This document shows, in pieces, positions 25,583 through 35,014 of a stretch of DNA of 64,000 bases. Position 1 is the first letter of the stretch. Every line of letters starts with the position of its first letter. The stretch covers positions 434,001 to 498,000 of the forward strand of contig JACKFL010000006.1 of NCBI GenBank assembly GCA_020632495.1. Direction: 5' to 3'. The notes under the pieces are model-generated. The model saw only the letters and a program-made list of their open reading frames with translations, was not told the origin of the DNA and did not search any database. The position numbers were made by a program, and so were the translations under genes. Source of the DNA: Candidatus Omnitrophota bacterium. Its GTDB lineage: Bacteria > Omnitrophota > Gorgyraeia > Zapsychrales > Zapsychraceae.

Positions 25583-27979
25583 ATGAAAGTTGTTGAACTA
25601 GCGAAAGAACTGAACACAGATAGCGAAACGATTCTGGCGGCGCTGAAGAATCTGAAGCTTAAGGCCAAAGACAGCGAACAGGACCTGAATGTGGCGGTCG
25701 TGTCCGTGGTGAAGAGTGCTTTTAAGAAGGGTGACATTCCCAAGGTGGTCAAAAAGAAGGCCGTGAAGAAAGCCGCCAAAGCGGACGCCGAAGAGGCACC
25801 GGCCAAGAAGACCGTCAAGAAGGTCGTCAAGAAGGTGGCTCGTAAGAAGGCCGAGGACAAAGATGGGGAGCCGGTCAAGAAGACGGTCAAAAAGAAAGTC
25901 GTCAAGAAAAAGGTCGTTAAGAAATCGGTCAAGGTCAAAAAGAAGGATGACGAGACGGATGCCCAGGCCGCGTCCAAAGATGCCGATGCCAAGAAGGCCA
26001 AGCCGGCGGAAGACAAGCCGGCGGCGGAGACCAAACCGAAGCCCAAGAAGAAAATCAATCAATCGCCGGTGATTACCCTCAAGCCGCTGTCCCGCAAACG
26101 CCGCAAGTCGACCCGCGACGATAAGAAGGAATCGGCGGTACCGACCCAACCGACGGCAGAACAAGCCGCCGACAAATTGGCCGAGGCCGAAAAGGCCCTG
26201 GACAATCTGCTTTCCGACGAGAATCTTCCGGAAATCGAAATCAAGGTGCCGATTACCGTTAAGGATTTTGCCACGACCATCCAGCAAAAGCCGAGTATGG
26301 TCCTCACCCACATGATGAAAATGGGTATGTTGGCCCATATCAATCAGAGCCTCGGGGAAGAGGTGGTCAGCAAACTTACGCGGGACTTCGGATTCAAGCT
26401 GATAAAGATCAAGACTCAGGAAGAGCAGTTGATCGACATGCACATCCAGGAAGACGACGATGAATCGGAACTGCTGCCGCGAGCGCCGGTCATCACCTTT
26501 ATGGGACACGTCGACCACGGAAAGACGTCACTCCTCGACCGCATCCGCAAGTCCAAGATTACCGACCAGGAACACGGCGGGATTACCCAGCATATGGGGG
26601 CCTATTCCGTCGAAATGCCCAAAGGCCGGATCACGTTTCTGGACACGCCGGGTCACGAGGCCTTTACCGCCATGCGGGCGCGCGGGGCGCACATTACGGA
26701 TATCGTGGTCTTGGTCGTGGCCGCGGACGAAGGGATCATGCCGCAGACCGAGGAAGCGATCGATCACGCCCGGGCGGCGAATACTCCCATTGTCGTCGCG
26801 ATGAACAAGATGGACCGGCCCGGTGCCAACCCGGACAACGTCAAGAAGCAGCTCGCCGAACGCGACCTGGCTTCGGAAGACTGGGGCGGCAAGACGGTGG
26901 TCGTCGGCGTCTCCGCCATGACCGGCGAAGGGATCGATGAGTTGCTGGAAATGATCCTGCTGGAAGCCGAACTTCTTGAATTAAAGGCCAACCCGCACAA
27001 GCGCGCCTCCGGTATCGTCGTGGAAGCGCATCTCAGCCAAGGGAAAGGGACGGTCACCACTTTGATCGTGCAGAGCGGAACGCTGAGCGAAGGCGATTAT
27101 CTGATCGCCGGACCGCATTGGGGCAAGGTCAAGGCCCTGTTCGACGATCACGGACGGACGATTAAGGAAGCCGGACCGTCGATGCCGGTGGAAATCCTCG
27201 GCCTCTCCGAAGTGCCGGACGCAGGGGAGATGTTTTATGTCGTTCCGGACGAACGGCAGGCCAAAGAAATTTCTTACACCCGCCAGGAAAAGATCAAGAA
27301 CAAGAAGATGCAGGCTTCGTCCGCCATATCGCTGGACGATCTCTACGCCCAGATCCAGGACGGTGCGATCAAGGAATTGAACGTCGTCCTCAAGGCGGAC
27401 GTGCAAGGATCCCTGGAGGCACTTAAGGACTCTCTGGAAAAGATCCCCAGCGACAAGGTTAAGGTCAAGTTTATCCATGTCGGCGTCGGTGAAATCAATA
27501 CCTCCGATGTGCTGTTGGCGGTGGCCTCCAAGGCAATCATTATCGCCTTTCACGTGGGCATCAATCCCAAGGCCAGGGAGGCCCTGGAAAAGGACCCGGT
27601 GGAGGTCCGTGAGTACCGCATCATTTACGACGCGGTCAACGACATCCGCAATGCCCTGGAGGGTATGCTCGAGGCCAAGACCAAGAAAAACTTCTTCGCC
27701 AAGATTGAGGTCAGACAGGTCTTTAAGTTGACCAAGGGGATCGTCGCCGGCTGCTACGTCACCAAGGGGAAAGTCCCGCGCAAGGCGCATGTGGACCTGG
27801 TCCGCGAAGACGAAATCATCTACTCCGGGATTATCGCGTCGCTCAAGCGCTTCAAGGAAGATGTCAAGGAAGTGACGGAAGGCATGGAGTGCGGTATTCA
27901 ACTGGAAAACTTTACCGAATACCAGGCCGGCGATATGCTCGAAGTCTACACCATCGAAAAGATTACCCAAAGGCTGTAA
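25583..27979 (+). CDS. infB: Translation initiation factor IF-2
   Basis: 798 residues. The N-terminal IF2-N helical domain (about 1-50) is followed by a highly repetitive Lys/Val/Ala-rich linker (about 55-170, repeats of VKKVVKK type). A second IF2-N-like segment covers about 215-290. The G domain has P-loop GHVDHGKTSL near residue 307, switch DTPGHEAF, and NKMDRPGAN. Domains II-IV follow to the C-terminal fMet-tRNA-binding region. It delivers initiator tRNA and promotes subunit joining. RBS is weak; start ATG 25583 is 12 bases after nusA. rbfA and truB, the usual next genes, are replaced here by trpS. Confidence 0.96.
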   Translation: MKVVELAKELNTDSETILAALKNLKLKAKDSEQDLNVAVVSVVKSAFKKGDIPKVVKKKAVKKAAKADAEEAPAKKTVKKVVKKVARKKAEDKDGEPVKKTVKKKVVKKKVVKKSVKVKKKDDETDAQAASKDADAKKAKPAEDKPAAETKPKPKKKINQSPVITLKPLSRKRRKSTRDDKKESAVPTQPTAEQAADKLAEAEKALDNLLSDENLPEIEIKVPITVKDFATTIQQKPSMVLTHMMKMGMLAHINQSLGEEVVSKLTRDFGFKLIKIKTQEEQLIDMHIQEDDDESELLPRAPVITFMGHVDHGKTSLLDRIRKSKITDQEHGGITQHMGAYSVEMPKGRITFLDTPGHEAFTAMRARGAHITDIVVLVVAADEGIMPQTEEAIDHARAANTPIVVAMNKMDRPGANPDNVKKQLAERDLASEDWGGKTVVVGVSAMTGEGIDELLEMILLEAELLELKANPHKRASGIVVEAHLSQGKGTVTTLIVQSGTLSEGDYLIAGPHWGKVKALFDDHGRTIKEAGPSMPVEILGLSEVPDAGEMFYVVPDERQAKEISYTRQEKIKNKKMQASSAISLDDLYAQIQDGAIKELNVVLKADVQGSLEALKDSLEKIPSDKVKVKFIHVGVGEINTSDVLLAVASKAIIIAFHVGINPKAREALEKDPVEVREYRIIYDAVNDIRNALEGMLEAKTKKNFFAKIEVRQVFKLTKGIVAGCYVTKGKVPRKAHVDLVREDEIIYSGIIASLKRFKEDVKEVTEGMECGIQLENFTEYQAGDMLEVYTIEKITQRL

Positions 27980-28013
27980 CAGCCAAACCCGTCATACCCG
28001 TTTGCGATCCATC

Positions 28014-28994
28014 ATGAAGAAAACCGTTTTCAGCGGCATGCGCCCGACCGGAAAGTTGCACCTCGGCCATCTCGTGGGTGCCTTGCACAATTGGCTGGCG
28101 CTTCAGGAGCAGCATCAGTGTATATTCTGCATCGTGGACTGGCACGCCCTGATGGGCGAATACGAACAGAGCGAGCATATCCGCGAGAACGTCCTGGAGA
28201 TGGCGATCGACTGGATCGCCTGCGGGATCGACCCGGAGCGGTCGATTATCTACGTGCAGTCCGAGGTTCCCGAGCACCTCGAATTGCAGATGATTTTATC
28301 CTGCATCACCCCGTTGGGCTGGCTGGAGCGTAATCCGACCTACAAAGAGCAATTGCGGGAGATCAAGACCCGCGATCTGCAGACCTATGGATTTCTGGGC
28401 TATCCGGTGCTTCAGGCTGCCGATATCCTGCTCTACCGCGCCAACGCGGTCCCGATCGGGGAGGACCAGTTGCCCCACCTGGAGCTGACCCGCGAGATTT
28501 CGCGGCGGTTCAACCATATTTTCAAGACCGATTATTTCGAAGACTGCGAGGCGATCCTCACGCAGACACCCCGGCTGATGGGTCTGGACGGCCGCAAGAT
28601 GAGCAAAAGTTATCAGAATGCCATCAATCTCAGCGATGATCCCGATGAGATCGGAAAAAAGGTCAAGACCATGATCACCGATCCCGAACGGATCCGTCTG
28701 AAAGACCCCGGCCATCCTGATATCTGCAACGTCTACAGTTATTATCAAGTTTTTGCTCCACAACAGGTCAAAGAGGTATATAATTGGTGTACGGGCGCCC
28801 AGAAGGGTTGTACCGAGTGCAAATCGATCCTCGCCGGGCATTTGGCCGACACGCTGCGGAACGTGAGTGCCAAACGCCGGGAGCTCACCGGCGACCGTGA
28901 CCGCATCAGAGATATTTTGTCAGACGGACGCGACAAGGCTCGTCAGATTGCCGCGCAAACAATTGCCGAAATCAAAGAGATAGTCTTTCCATGA
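28014..28994 (+). CDS. trpS: Tryptophan--tRNA ligase
   Basis: 326 residues from ATG 28014; a TTG at 28002 is an unlikely alternative. Class I signatures are the HIGH equivalent KLHLGHLVGAL near residues 14-24 and KMSKSYQNA near residue 197. A Cys-rich insertion CTGAQKGCTEC near residues 261-271 occurs in a subset of TrpRS enzymes. It charges tRNA-Trp. It overlaps scpA by four bases and begins 34 bases after infB. Confidence 0.95.
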   Translation: MKKTVFSGMRPTGKLHLGHLVGALHNWLALQEQHQCIFCIVDWHALMGEYEQSEHIRENVLEMAIDWIACGIDPERSIIYVQSEVPEHLELQMILSCITPLGWLERNPTYKEQLREIKTRDLQTYGFLGYPVLQAADILLYRANAVPIGEDQLPHLELTREISRRFNHIFKTDYFEDCEAILTQTPRLMGLDGRKMSKSYQNAINLSDDPDEIGKKVKTMITDPERIRLKDPGHPDICNVYSYYQVFAPQQVKEVYNWCTGAQKGCTECKSILAGHLADTLRNVSAKRRELTGDRDRIRDILSDGRDKARQIAAQTIAEIKEIVFP

Positions 28995-29764
28995 GCTACA
29001 AATTACGCCTGGATGTTTTTGAAGGTCCGCTGGACCTGCTGTTGTATCTGATCAAAAAGAACGACATCGATATCAAAGACATCCCGATCGTCAAAGTCAC
29101 CGAACAGTACATGGAGTACATCGAGATGATGAAACTCCTGGATCTGGAAATCGTCGGTGACTTTCTTGTTATGGCGGCCACCCTGATTCAAATCAAATCC
29201 AAGATGTTGTTGCCGCCGGATCCTTCCGCAGAAGAGGAAGATGAAATCGATCCCCGCGACGAACTCGCCCGCCGTCTGCTGGAGTACAAGCGGTTCAAGG
29301 AAATTGCCGAGACCCTGGAGTCCCATGAATTGCAGCGTAAGGACTATTATACGCGCCGTCTCGACGACGATCAGATGCAGCAGATTAAGGACGATGCCCG
29401 GGAAGTGTTCTTTGAGGCGAGCCTCTTTGATTTGATCACCGCTTTCCAGGAGGCCCTTCAACGGACGCCTGAGGAGATTATCCATGAAATTATCCAGGAA
29501 GAGTTTACCGTTGAGGATAAGATCCACGATATTCTGCATGAGCTGATTCAGCAGGAAAAGATGTCCGTCAAGGCCATATTCAAGAGATGCCGCAGCCGTT
29601 CCGAGATCGTCGTATCGTTTATTGCTGTACTGGAACTGATCCGTTTGAGAGAAATAAAGGCCTATCAAGCCGCCCCGTTTGACGATATTCAAATCGTACG
29701 CAACCAGGGCAGTAAAGACCGGGACCAACCGCCCGCCGAACCCGGCCCGCCCGATCCGCAATAA
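28991..29764 (+). CDS. scpA: Segregation and condensation protein A
   Basis: 257 residues. The N-terminal kleisin motif YKLRLDVFEGPLDLLLYLI is at residues 2-20, followed by the all-helical N domain, an acidic linker (PSAEEEDEIDPRDELA, near 77-92) and a C-terminal winged helix near 170-235. ScpA bridges SMC heads in the condensin complex. Its partner scpB normally follows but is not here; ruvB does. Overlaps trpS by four bases. Confidence 0.94.
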   Translation: MSYKLRLDVFEGPLDLLLYLIKKNDIDIKDIPIVKVTEQYMEYIEMMKLLDLEIVGDFLVMAATLIQIKSKMLLPPDPSAEEEDEIDPRDELARRLLEYKRFKEIAETLESHELQRKDYYTRRLDDDQMQQIKDDAREVFFEASLFDLITAFQEALQRTPEEIIHEIIQEEFTVEDKIHDILHELIQQEKMSVKAIFKRCRSRSEIVVSFIAVLELIRLREIKAYQAAPFDDIQIVRNQGSKDRDQPPAEPGPPDPQ

Positions 29765-29778
29765 ATAACCTGTCGCCT

Positions 29779-30807
29779 ATGGAAGAGCACCGCAAGATTA
29801 TTCTGAATCAGGAGACCGAGGAAGACCAGGTATACAGCCTGTCGTTGCGTCCGCAGATGCTCGGTGATTTTGTGGGGCAGCGAGACGTCGTCGACAATCT
29901 TAAAATAGCGATCCAGGCGGCCAAACTGCGGCAGGAACCGCTGGAGCACGTCCTGTTTTCAGGCCCGCCCGGATTGGGGAAGACGTCGTTGGCCAATATC
30001 GTGGCCAATGAAATGGGCTCGCGGATAACGGTCACCTCAGGCCCGGCGATTGACCGGGCCGGTGACCTGATCGGGATTCTGACCAATCTCGAGAAGGGAG
30101 ATATCCTGTTTATCGACGAGATCCACCGGCTGTCCAAAATGGTGGAGGAGTTCCTCTATCCGGCGATGGAAAGCTTCAAGATTGATTTTATCGTAGACAA
30201 GGGGCCGTATGCGAAAACTATCAATTTCAATCTCAAACCGTTTACCTTAATCGGGGCTACCACGCGCAGCGGACTCTTGGCCTCACCTCTGCGGGACCGG
30301 TTCGGTATCTTTCATCACCTGGATTTCTACACCCATGATGATCTGGCTTCCATCGTGGGCCGTTCGGCGGAGAAATTGAATATGATCATCGATTCGGAAG
30401 CCGCGTTGGAATTGGCTCGGCGTTCGCGCGGTACGCCGCGGATCGCCAACCGGTTATTGCGCCGGGTTCGGGACTACGCTCAGGTCAAGAAGGAGTCCGA
30501 CAATATCTGCGCTCGCGTCGTCGAGGAATCGATGCGGACCCTCGGTATCGACGCCTGCGGTCTGGATGATGCCGACCGGAGGCTGTTGAACGTCATCAAG
30601 GAGAATTATAAAGGCGGGCCGGTCGGAATCGAAACCTTGGCGGCTACGCTTAATGAGGAAGTGGATACCCTGGTCGACGTCATCGAACCGTATCTTTTGA
30701 AAATCGGCTTTTTGAACCGTACTCCGCGCGGACGTGAACTGACCGAGTCCTCGCGACGGCATATCCGGATGCCGGCCACCGGCAAAGGGCAGAATCAGCT
30801 CTTTTAG
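29779..30807 (+). CDS. ruvB: Holliday junction branch migration helicase RuvB
   Basis: 342 residues. Begins with SLRPQMLGDFVGQ after a short leader; Walker A FSGPPGLGKTSLAN near residues 58-71, Walker B ILFIDEIHRLSK near 108-119, sensor 1 LIGATTRSGLL and the arginine finger segment LRDRFGI near 170. The C-terminal winged helix contains NRTPRGRELTESS. It drives branch migration together with RuvA; ruvA and ruvC are not adjacent. 16 bases precede the DUF2905 gene. Confidence 0.96.
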   Translation: MEEHRKIILNQETEEDQVYSLSLRPQMLGDFVGQRDVVDNLKIAIQAAKLRQEPLEHVLFSGPPGLGKTSLANIVANEMGSRITVTSGPAIDRAGDLIGILTNLEKGDILFIDEIHRLSKMVEEFLYPAMESFKIDFIVDKGPYAKTINFNLKPFTLIGATTRSGLLASPLRDRFGIFHHLDFYTHDDLASIVGRSAEKLNMIIDSEAALELARRSRGTPRIANRLLRRVRDYAQVKKESDNICARVVEESMRTLGIDACGLDDADRRLLNVIKENYKGGPVGIETLAATLNEEVDTLVDVIEPYLLKIGFLNRTPRGRELTESSRRHIRMPATGKGQNQLF

Positions 30808-30823
30808 GAAGGAAGCGGCGGCC

Positions 30824-31030
30824 ATGGCCAGAATCTTGATCATAACGGGAGCCATTTTGATTCTGCTCGGCGGATTGTTGACGTTCCTTCCCAAGATACC
30901 GTGGCTGGGGCGCTTACCCGGCGACATCCTGGTCAAGCGGGAAAACATGACGTTTTATTTTCCGCTGGCTACCTGCATCCTGCTCAGTCTGTTGATCAAT
31001 TTGATCCTCTACCTTATAAATAACAGGTGA
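30824..31030 (+). CDS. DUF2905 small membrane protein
   Basis: 68 residues with two hydrophobic segments (about 3-24 and 45-66). They flank a conserved central loop PKIPWLGRLPGDILVKRENMTFYFP, the hallmark of the DUF2905 family; function is unknown. A GGAAGGAAG Shine-Dalgarno lies 10-16 bases upstream. Placement beside ruvB and ahead of spoIID and queA is a recurrent neighbourhood in diverse bacteria, as I recall. The stop TGA overlaps a GTG at 31027 that could start the next gene. Confidence 0.88.
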   Translation: MARILIITGAILILLGGLLTFLPKIPWLGRLPGDILVKRENMTFYFPLATCILLSLLINLILYLINNR

Positions 31031-31032
31031 TC

Positions 31033-32181
31033 ATGAGGCTATTGCGATTGCTGTTGAGTGTTTGTCTGGCCGTTGCCGTTGCGTTACCCGCGGCGGCGGA
31101 TGACGATCCCGTTATCCGGGTGGCGATCCTCCAGGCTGAGGGAGACTTTGTGATTTCCGCGCGCGGCGTGTACACCGTTACCGATCAAAAGTCCGGAATG
31201 CTGTTGGTGGAAGGCCGCCGGCTGCGACGTTCGCGAGTACAGGCCGTCGACGGCGGTTTGGCCATCGGCAGCAGGTTCTTTGACAGCCGGCATCTGCGGG
31301 TCTCTTCGCAAAAAGATGTGACCATCTATGCCCACAACAAGCAGGGACAGTTCCGGGGATCAATCGATGTTATAGCGGGTAAGGACGGGAAATTGCTGGT
31401 GATCAACCGGCTGGATTTGGAATCTTACGTCAAGGGCGTCTTGTTGCATGAAGTTTCCGACCGTTGGCCGATTGAAGCCACCAAGGCCCAGGCGGTAGCG
31501 ACGCGGACTTACGCCCTGTACAAAGCGGCGGAGAACAAGGCTCAACCGTTTGATGTGACCAGTGATATTTATTCCCAGGTGTACGGCGGCAAAACGGCGG
31601 AGCGTTTTCGCACCGATATTGCCGCTGAGTACACAAAAGGTCAGGTCATGGTCTTTGAAGGGAAGATCATTCCCGCGTTCTTTCATGCAAACAGCGGCGG
31701 TCACACTGAAGACGCCAACATCGTCTGGGGTATCGACCTGCCACCCTTGAAGGGGGTGGAGGATCCCTATTCCAAGGACATGCCGGCCTACACCTGGAAA
31801 AAGAATTTTCAGTCCCGTGAGATTCAGGAAAAGCTGCAGGCCGCGGGCATCAAAGTAGGGATGATCAAGGATATCGAGGTCACCAATAGGACGCCCAGCG
31901 GACGTATACAGGAATTGGTGATCCGCTCCCGCGACGGGAAAACCACGCGGCTGACGGGAAAGAAATTTCGCGACATCATCGGTCCCAATTTGGTGCGCAG
32001 CAACATGTATGAAGTCGATATGCAGGGTTTTTACTTTGATTTGACGGGAAAAGGCTGGGGGCACGGTGTCGGGCTGTGCCAGTGGGGTGCCTATCAGATG
32101 GCCCGCCAGCGGCATGATTACGACGAAATCCTGCGCTATTATTATCCCGGCATTGAAATCAAGAAGGTGAAAGCGGATTAA
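31033..32181 (+). CDS. SpoIID/LytB-domain peptidoglycan lytic protein
   Basis: 382 residues from ATG 31033; GTG 31027 would add two residues. A signal peptide ends at PAAA-DDD near residue 22. The SpoIID domain (about 125-375) shows YVKGVLLHEV with the catalytic-type Glu, WPIEATKAQAVATRTYAL, FHANSGGHTEDA with zinc-type residues, and GKGWGHGVGLCQWGAYQMA. The family includes lytic transglycosylases acting on denuded glycan. In a non-sporulating diderm it probably works in cell-wall remodelling in the periplasm. It overlaps queA by one base. Confidence 0.9.
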   Translation: MRLLRLLLSVCLAVAVALPAAADDDPVIRVAILQAEGDFVISARGVYTVTDQKSGMLLVEGRRLRRSRVQAVDGGLAIGSRFFDSRHLRVSSQKDVTIYAHNKQGQFRGSIDVIAGKDGKLLVINRLDLESYVKGVLLHEVSDRWPIEATKAQAVATRTYALYKAAENKAQPFDVTSDIYSQVYGGKTAERFRTDIAAEYTKGQVMVFEGKIIPAFFHANSGGHTEDANIVWGIDLPPLKGVEDPYSKDMPAYTWKKNFQSREIQEKLQAAGIKVGMIKDIEVTNRTPSGRIQELVIRSRDGKTTRLTGKKFRDIIGPNLVRSNMYEVDMQGFYFDLTGKGWGHGVGLCQWGAYQMARQRHDYDEILRYYYPGIEIKKVKAD

Positions 32182-33191
32182 TGCGGCTGCAGGACTTTGC
32201 CTACGAACTCCCCGACGAGTTGATTGCCCAGTATCCGCTGAAGAAACGCGAAGACGCCCGCCTGATGATCGTCGACCGCGGCTCCGGTGAGATTCGCCAC
32301 GACGTATTCAAGAATATCGGCCGGTACCTTCCGGCGCGAAGTCTGCTCATTCTGAACAACAGCAAGGTCGTGCAGGCGCGTCTTTACGGAGAAAAAGAGA
32401 CAACCGGGGCGAGGATTGAAGTATTTCTGTTAAACCGGCTTGCGGACGGATACAGCTATGAAGTCCTGATGCGGCCGCTCAAGAGGCTCAAGAACGGCGA
32501 CCGGATTGTGTTCCCCAAGGAAAAGATTGCCGCCGAGGTTGTCGATCGGGACGCCCGTGTCGTCCGGTTTAATCGCAAGAATTTGACATCGTTCCTGGAA
32601 AAGCACGGGCATATTCCGTTGCCGCCGTACATCAAACGTGACGACCGGGCGATCGACCGGACGCACTATCAAACGGTGTACGCCGACAAGCTCGGGTCCG
32701 TTGCCGCGCCCACGGCGGGATTACATTTCAGTAAGGCCGTCCTAAACCGGTTGGCCGGCGCCGGGCACGATATACGGGAAGTGACCCTGCATATCAATTA
32801 CGGAACGTTTAAACCCGTCGAGGAAGATGACATCACGCGCCATCGGATGCATTACGAGTCTTACCGGGTTACCAAGACGGTTCACCGGGCATTGCTCAAG
32901 GCGCACGACACGGGCAAGCCGATCGTTGCGGTCGGTACGACTGGAACGCGGGTGATTGAAAGTCTGGCGCACGGTTATCCGCTCGAAGGAGAGACCAATT
33001 TGTTTATATACCCGGGGGTGAAACTGCGCTGGGTCGATGTCCTGCTGACCAATTTTCACCTGCCGCACAGCACGCTCTTAATGCTGGTCAGTGCCTTCGG
33101 CGGCACGGATTTAATCCGGCGGGCCTACAGCGAGGCGGTCCGGGAGCGCTATCGTTTTTACAGTTACGGCGATGCAATGCTGATTATTTAA
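32181..33191 (+). CDS. queA: S-adenosylmethionine:tRNA ribosyltransferase-isomerase
   Basis: 336 residues. Begins with DFAYELPDELIAQYP, followed by RDDARL-like REDARLMIVDR. The KRDDRAIDRTHYQTVYADKLGSVAAPTAGLHF block near 153-185 and TNFHLPHSTLLMLVSAF near 290-306 are diagnostic. It transfers ribosyl from SAM to preQ1 in tRNA to make epoxyqueuosine. It directly precedes tgt, which inserts preQ1, so the two queuosine steps are coupled. Confidence 0.96.
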   Translation: MRLQDFAYELPDELIAQYPLKKREDARLMIVDRGSGEIRHDVFKNIGRYLPARSLLILNNSKVVQARLYGEKETTGARIEVFLLNRLADGYSYEVLMRPLKRLKNGDRIVFPKEKIAAEVVDRDARVVRFNRKNLTSFLEKHGHIPLPPYIKRDDRAIDRTHYQTVYADKLGSVAAPTAGLHFSKAVLNRLAGAGHDIREVTLHINYGTFKPVEEDDITRHRMHYESYRVTKTVHRALLKAHDTGKPIVAVGTTGTRVIESLAHGYPLEGETNLFIYPGVKLRWVDVLLTNFHLPHSTLLMLVSAFGGTDLIRRAYSEAVRERYRFYSYGDAMLII

Positions 33192-33192
33192 A

Positions 33193-34323
33193 ATGTACAA
33201 ACTTATCAAAAAAGATAAACATACCAAGGCGAGGTTGGGCATCCTCTCGACGGCGCACGGTGACATCGAGACTCCGTTCTTCATGCCGGTCGGGACGAAC
33301 GGGACGGTCAAATCGCTGACCTGCGACAATCTCAACGAGATCGGCGCGCAGCTGATGCTGTCCAATACCTATCATCTGTACCTGCGTCCCGGAATGGACA
33401 TCATCCGGCAGGCGGGCGGTCTGCATGCCTTTGCCGGCTGGAATAAGCCGATCCTGACCGACAGCGGCGGGTATCAAGTCTTCAGCCTCTCCAAGCTGCG
33501 AACGATCAGTGATGACGGAGTCGAGTTCCGCTCCCATCTCGACGGGTCCGCGCATTATTTCGATCCGGAGAAGGTGATGGAGATTGAGGGGGTGCTCGGA
33601 TCCGACATCGTCATGCCGCTCGATGAATGCGCGCCGTACCCCTGCGATCGCCAGCAGGCGGAGGAATCGGTCCGGCGCACCACCGCTTGGGCGCAACGCT
33701 CGAAGGATTATTTTTACGGGCACGGAATGAACGAGCGGCAAAAATTATTCGGTATCATTCAGGGATCGGTATACGAAGACCTGCGGGAGCAGTCGGCCCG
33801 CGAAATCCTCGATATCGGTTTTGACGGTTATGCCATCGGCGGTGTCAGCGTCGGAGAGACGGTCAAGGAGATGTTCGATACCCTGCGCTGGGTCGAACCG
33901 TTGTTGCCGCCGGATCAGGCCCGGTATTTCATGGGCATCGGCTATCCGGATCAGATCGTCAAGGCGGTGGGTGAAGGGGTCGATATGTTCGACACGGTCC
34001 TGCCGACACGCTTCGGCCGGCACGCGACGGCCTTCACACGACGGGGACGTGTGGTCCTGCGCAATAGCGAGTTTTCCGACCGCTTCGAACCGCTCGACCC
34101 GGACCGCGATATTCCGTATTGCCAAAATTACAGCCTGGCATACCTGCGGCACCTGGCCAATCAGAATGAAATTACCGCGCTGCACATTTTATCTTATTGC
34201 AACGTGCATTTTTATGTGAACCTGATGCGACAGATGCGCGAGGCGATCAAGGAAGACCGTTTCGCTGAGTTTCAGCATGATTTTCTGACCGAGTTTAATT
34301 CGGAGCTGGCCCATGCGCTTTGA
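33193..34323 (+). CDS. tgt: tRNA-guanine transglycosylase with degenerate zinc site
   Basis: 376 residues, a TIM-barrel TGT that exchanges guanine 34 for preQ1. The substrate motif TDSGGYQVFSLSKL, GGVSVGET and the nucleophile loop MFDTVLPTRFGRH (Asp267, equivalent to E. coli Asp264) are intact. The structural zinc site is not. E. coli ligands Cys302, Cys304, Cys307 and His333 align, with a constant offset of three, to Arg305, Ile307, Cys310 and Cys336. Two Cys are therefore lost and the His is replaced by Cys. It starts one base after queA and overlaps trmD by 11 bases. I call it a functional tgt by context, but metal binding is doubtful. Confidence 0.92.
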   Translation: MYKLIKKDKHTKARLGILSTAHGDIETPFFMPVGTNGTVKSLTCDNLNEIGAQLMLSNTYHLYLRPGMDIIRQAGGLHAFAGWNKPILTDSGGYQVFSLSKLRTISDDGVEFRSHLDGSAHYFDPEKVMEIEGVLGSDIVMPLDECAPYPCDRQQAEESVRRTTAWAQRSKDYFYGHGMNERQKLFGIIQGSVYEDLREQSAREILDIGFDGYAIGGVSVGETVKEMFDTLRWVEPLLPPDQARYFMGIGYPDQIVKAVGEGVDMFDTVLPTRFGRHATAFTRRGRVVLRNSEFSDRFEPLDPDRDIPYCQNYSLAYLRHLANQNEITALHILSYCNVHFYVNLMRQMREAIKEDRFAEFQHDFLTEFNSELAHAL

Positions 34324-34993
34324 TATCATTACCATTTTTCCCGATGTGGTGCGCGCCGCCGCGGAAGAGTCGATCCTCAAACGGGCCCAGGCTAAAAAGA
34401 AGGTGGTCATCAATGTCCATGACCTGCGGGACTATACCGATGACAAGCATCTGAAGGTGGATGACCGGCCGTTCGGCGGGGGGCCCGGGATGGTTATGGG
34501 CTGCCAGCCGATCTTCGATGCCGTAAAAAAGATCAAGGGCCGCCGCAAGGCCCATATCATCCTGACCTGCCCGCGGGGCAAGACGTTGACCCAAAAGCGG
34601 GTAAAAAAGTTGACAAGTCATCGAAATATCATTATTATATGCGGTCATTACGAAGGAGTGGACGAGCGGGTCAATCAGTACCTGGTGGATGAGTGCCTGT
34701 CCATCGGTGACTACGTGCTGACGGGCGGCGAATTGCCCGCCATGGTCGTCATGGATGCTGTAACCCGTTTGATACCAGGTGTTTTAGGGAGAGAAGAGTC
34801 GTTGGTGGACGAGTCGTTTGAGCACGGCCGCCTGGACTACCCCCACTACACGCGGCCGGCAGATTTTCGTGGCAAAAAAGTACCGGATGTGTTACTATCT
34901 GGTAATCATGCGGATATAAACGCTTGGCGCGAGAAGCAGGCGCTGGCCATCACTCGCAAGAATCGTCCTGATTTACTGAAGGATTCCAAATAG
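34313..34993 (+). CDS. trmD: tRNA (guanine-N1-)-methyltransferase
   Basis: 226 residues of the SPOUT trefoil-knot class. It makes m1G37 in tRNAs from SAM. Signatures are MRFDIITIFPD at the start, DDRPFGGGPGMVM near residues 49-61, ICGHYEGVDERV near 109-120, and LTGGELPAMVVMDAVTRLIPGVLG near 138-161. It is slightly shorter than E. coli TrmD. It overlaps the tgt 3' end and precedes rplS by 21 bases; the usual rpsP and rimM are not upstream. Confidence 0.95.
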   Translation: MRFDIITIFPDVVRAAAEESILKRAQAKKKVVINVHDLRDYTDDKHLKVDDRPFGGGPGMVMGCQPIFDAVKKIKGRRKAHIILTCPRGKTLTQKRVKKLTSHRNIIIICGHYEGVDERVNQYLVDECLSIGDYVLTGGELPAMVVMDAVTRLIPGVLGREESLVDESFEHGRLDYPHYTRPADFRGKKVPDVLLSGNHADINAWREKQALAITRKNRPDLLKDSK

Positions 34994-35014
34994 TTTAGGG
35001 TATGGAGGTTAAAA

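Noticed and set aside
25745..26100. Lys-rich low-complexity repeat as a mobile or tandem repeat element
   Set aside because: It is in frame within infB and is the ordinary flexible linker of IF-2, only unusually repetitive.
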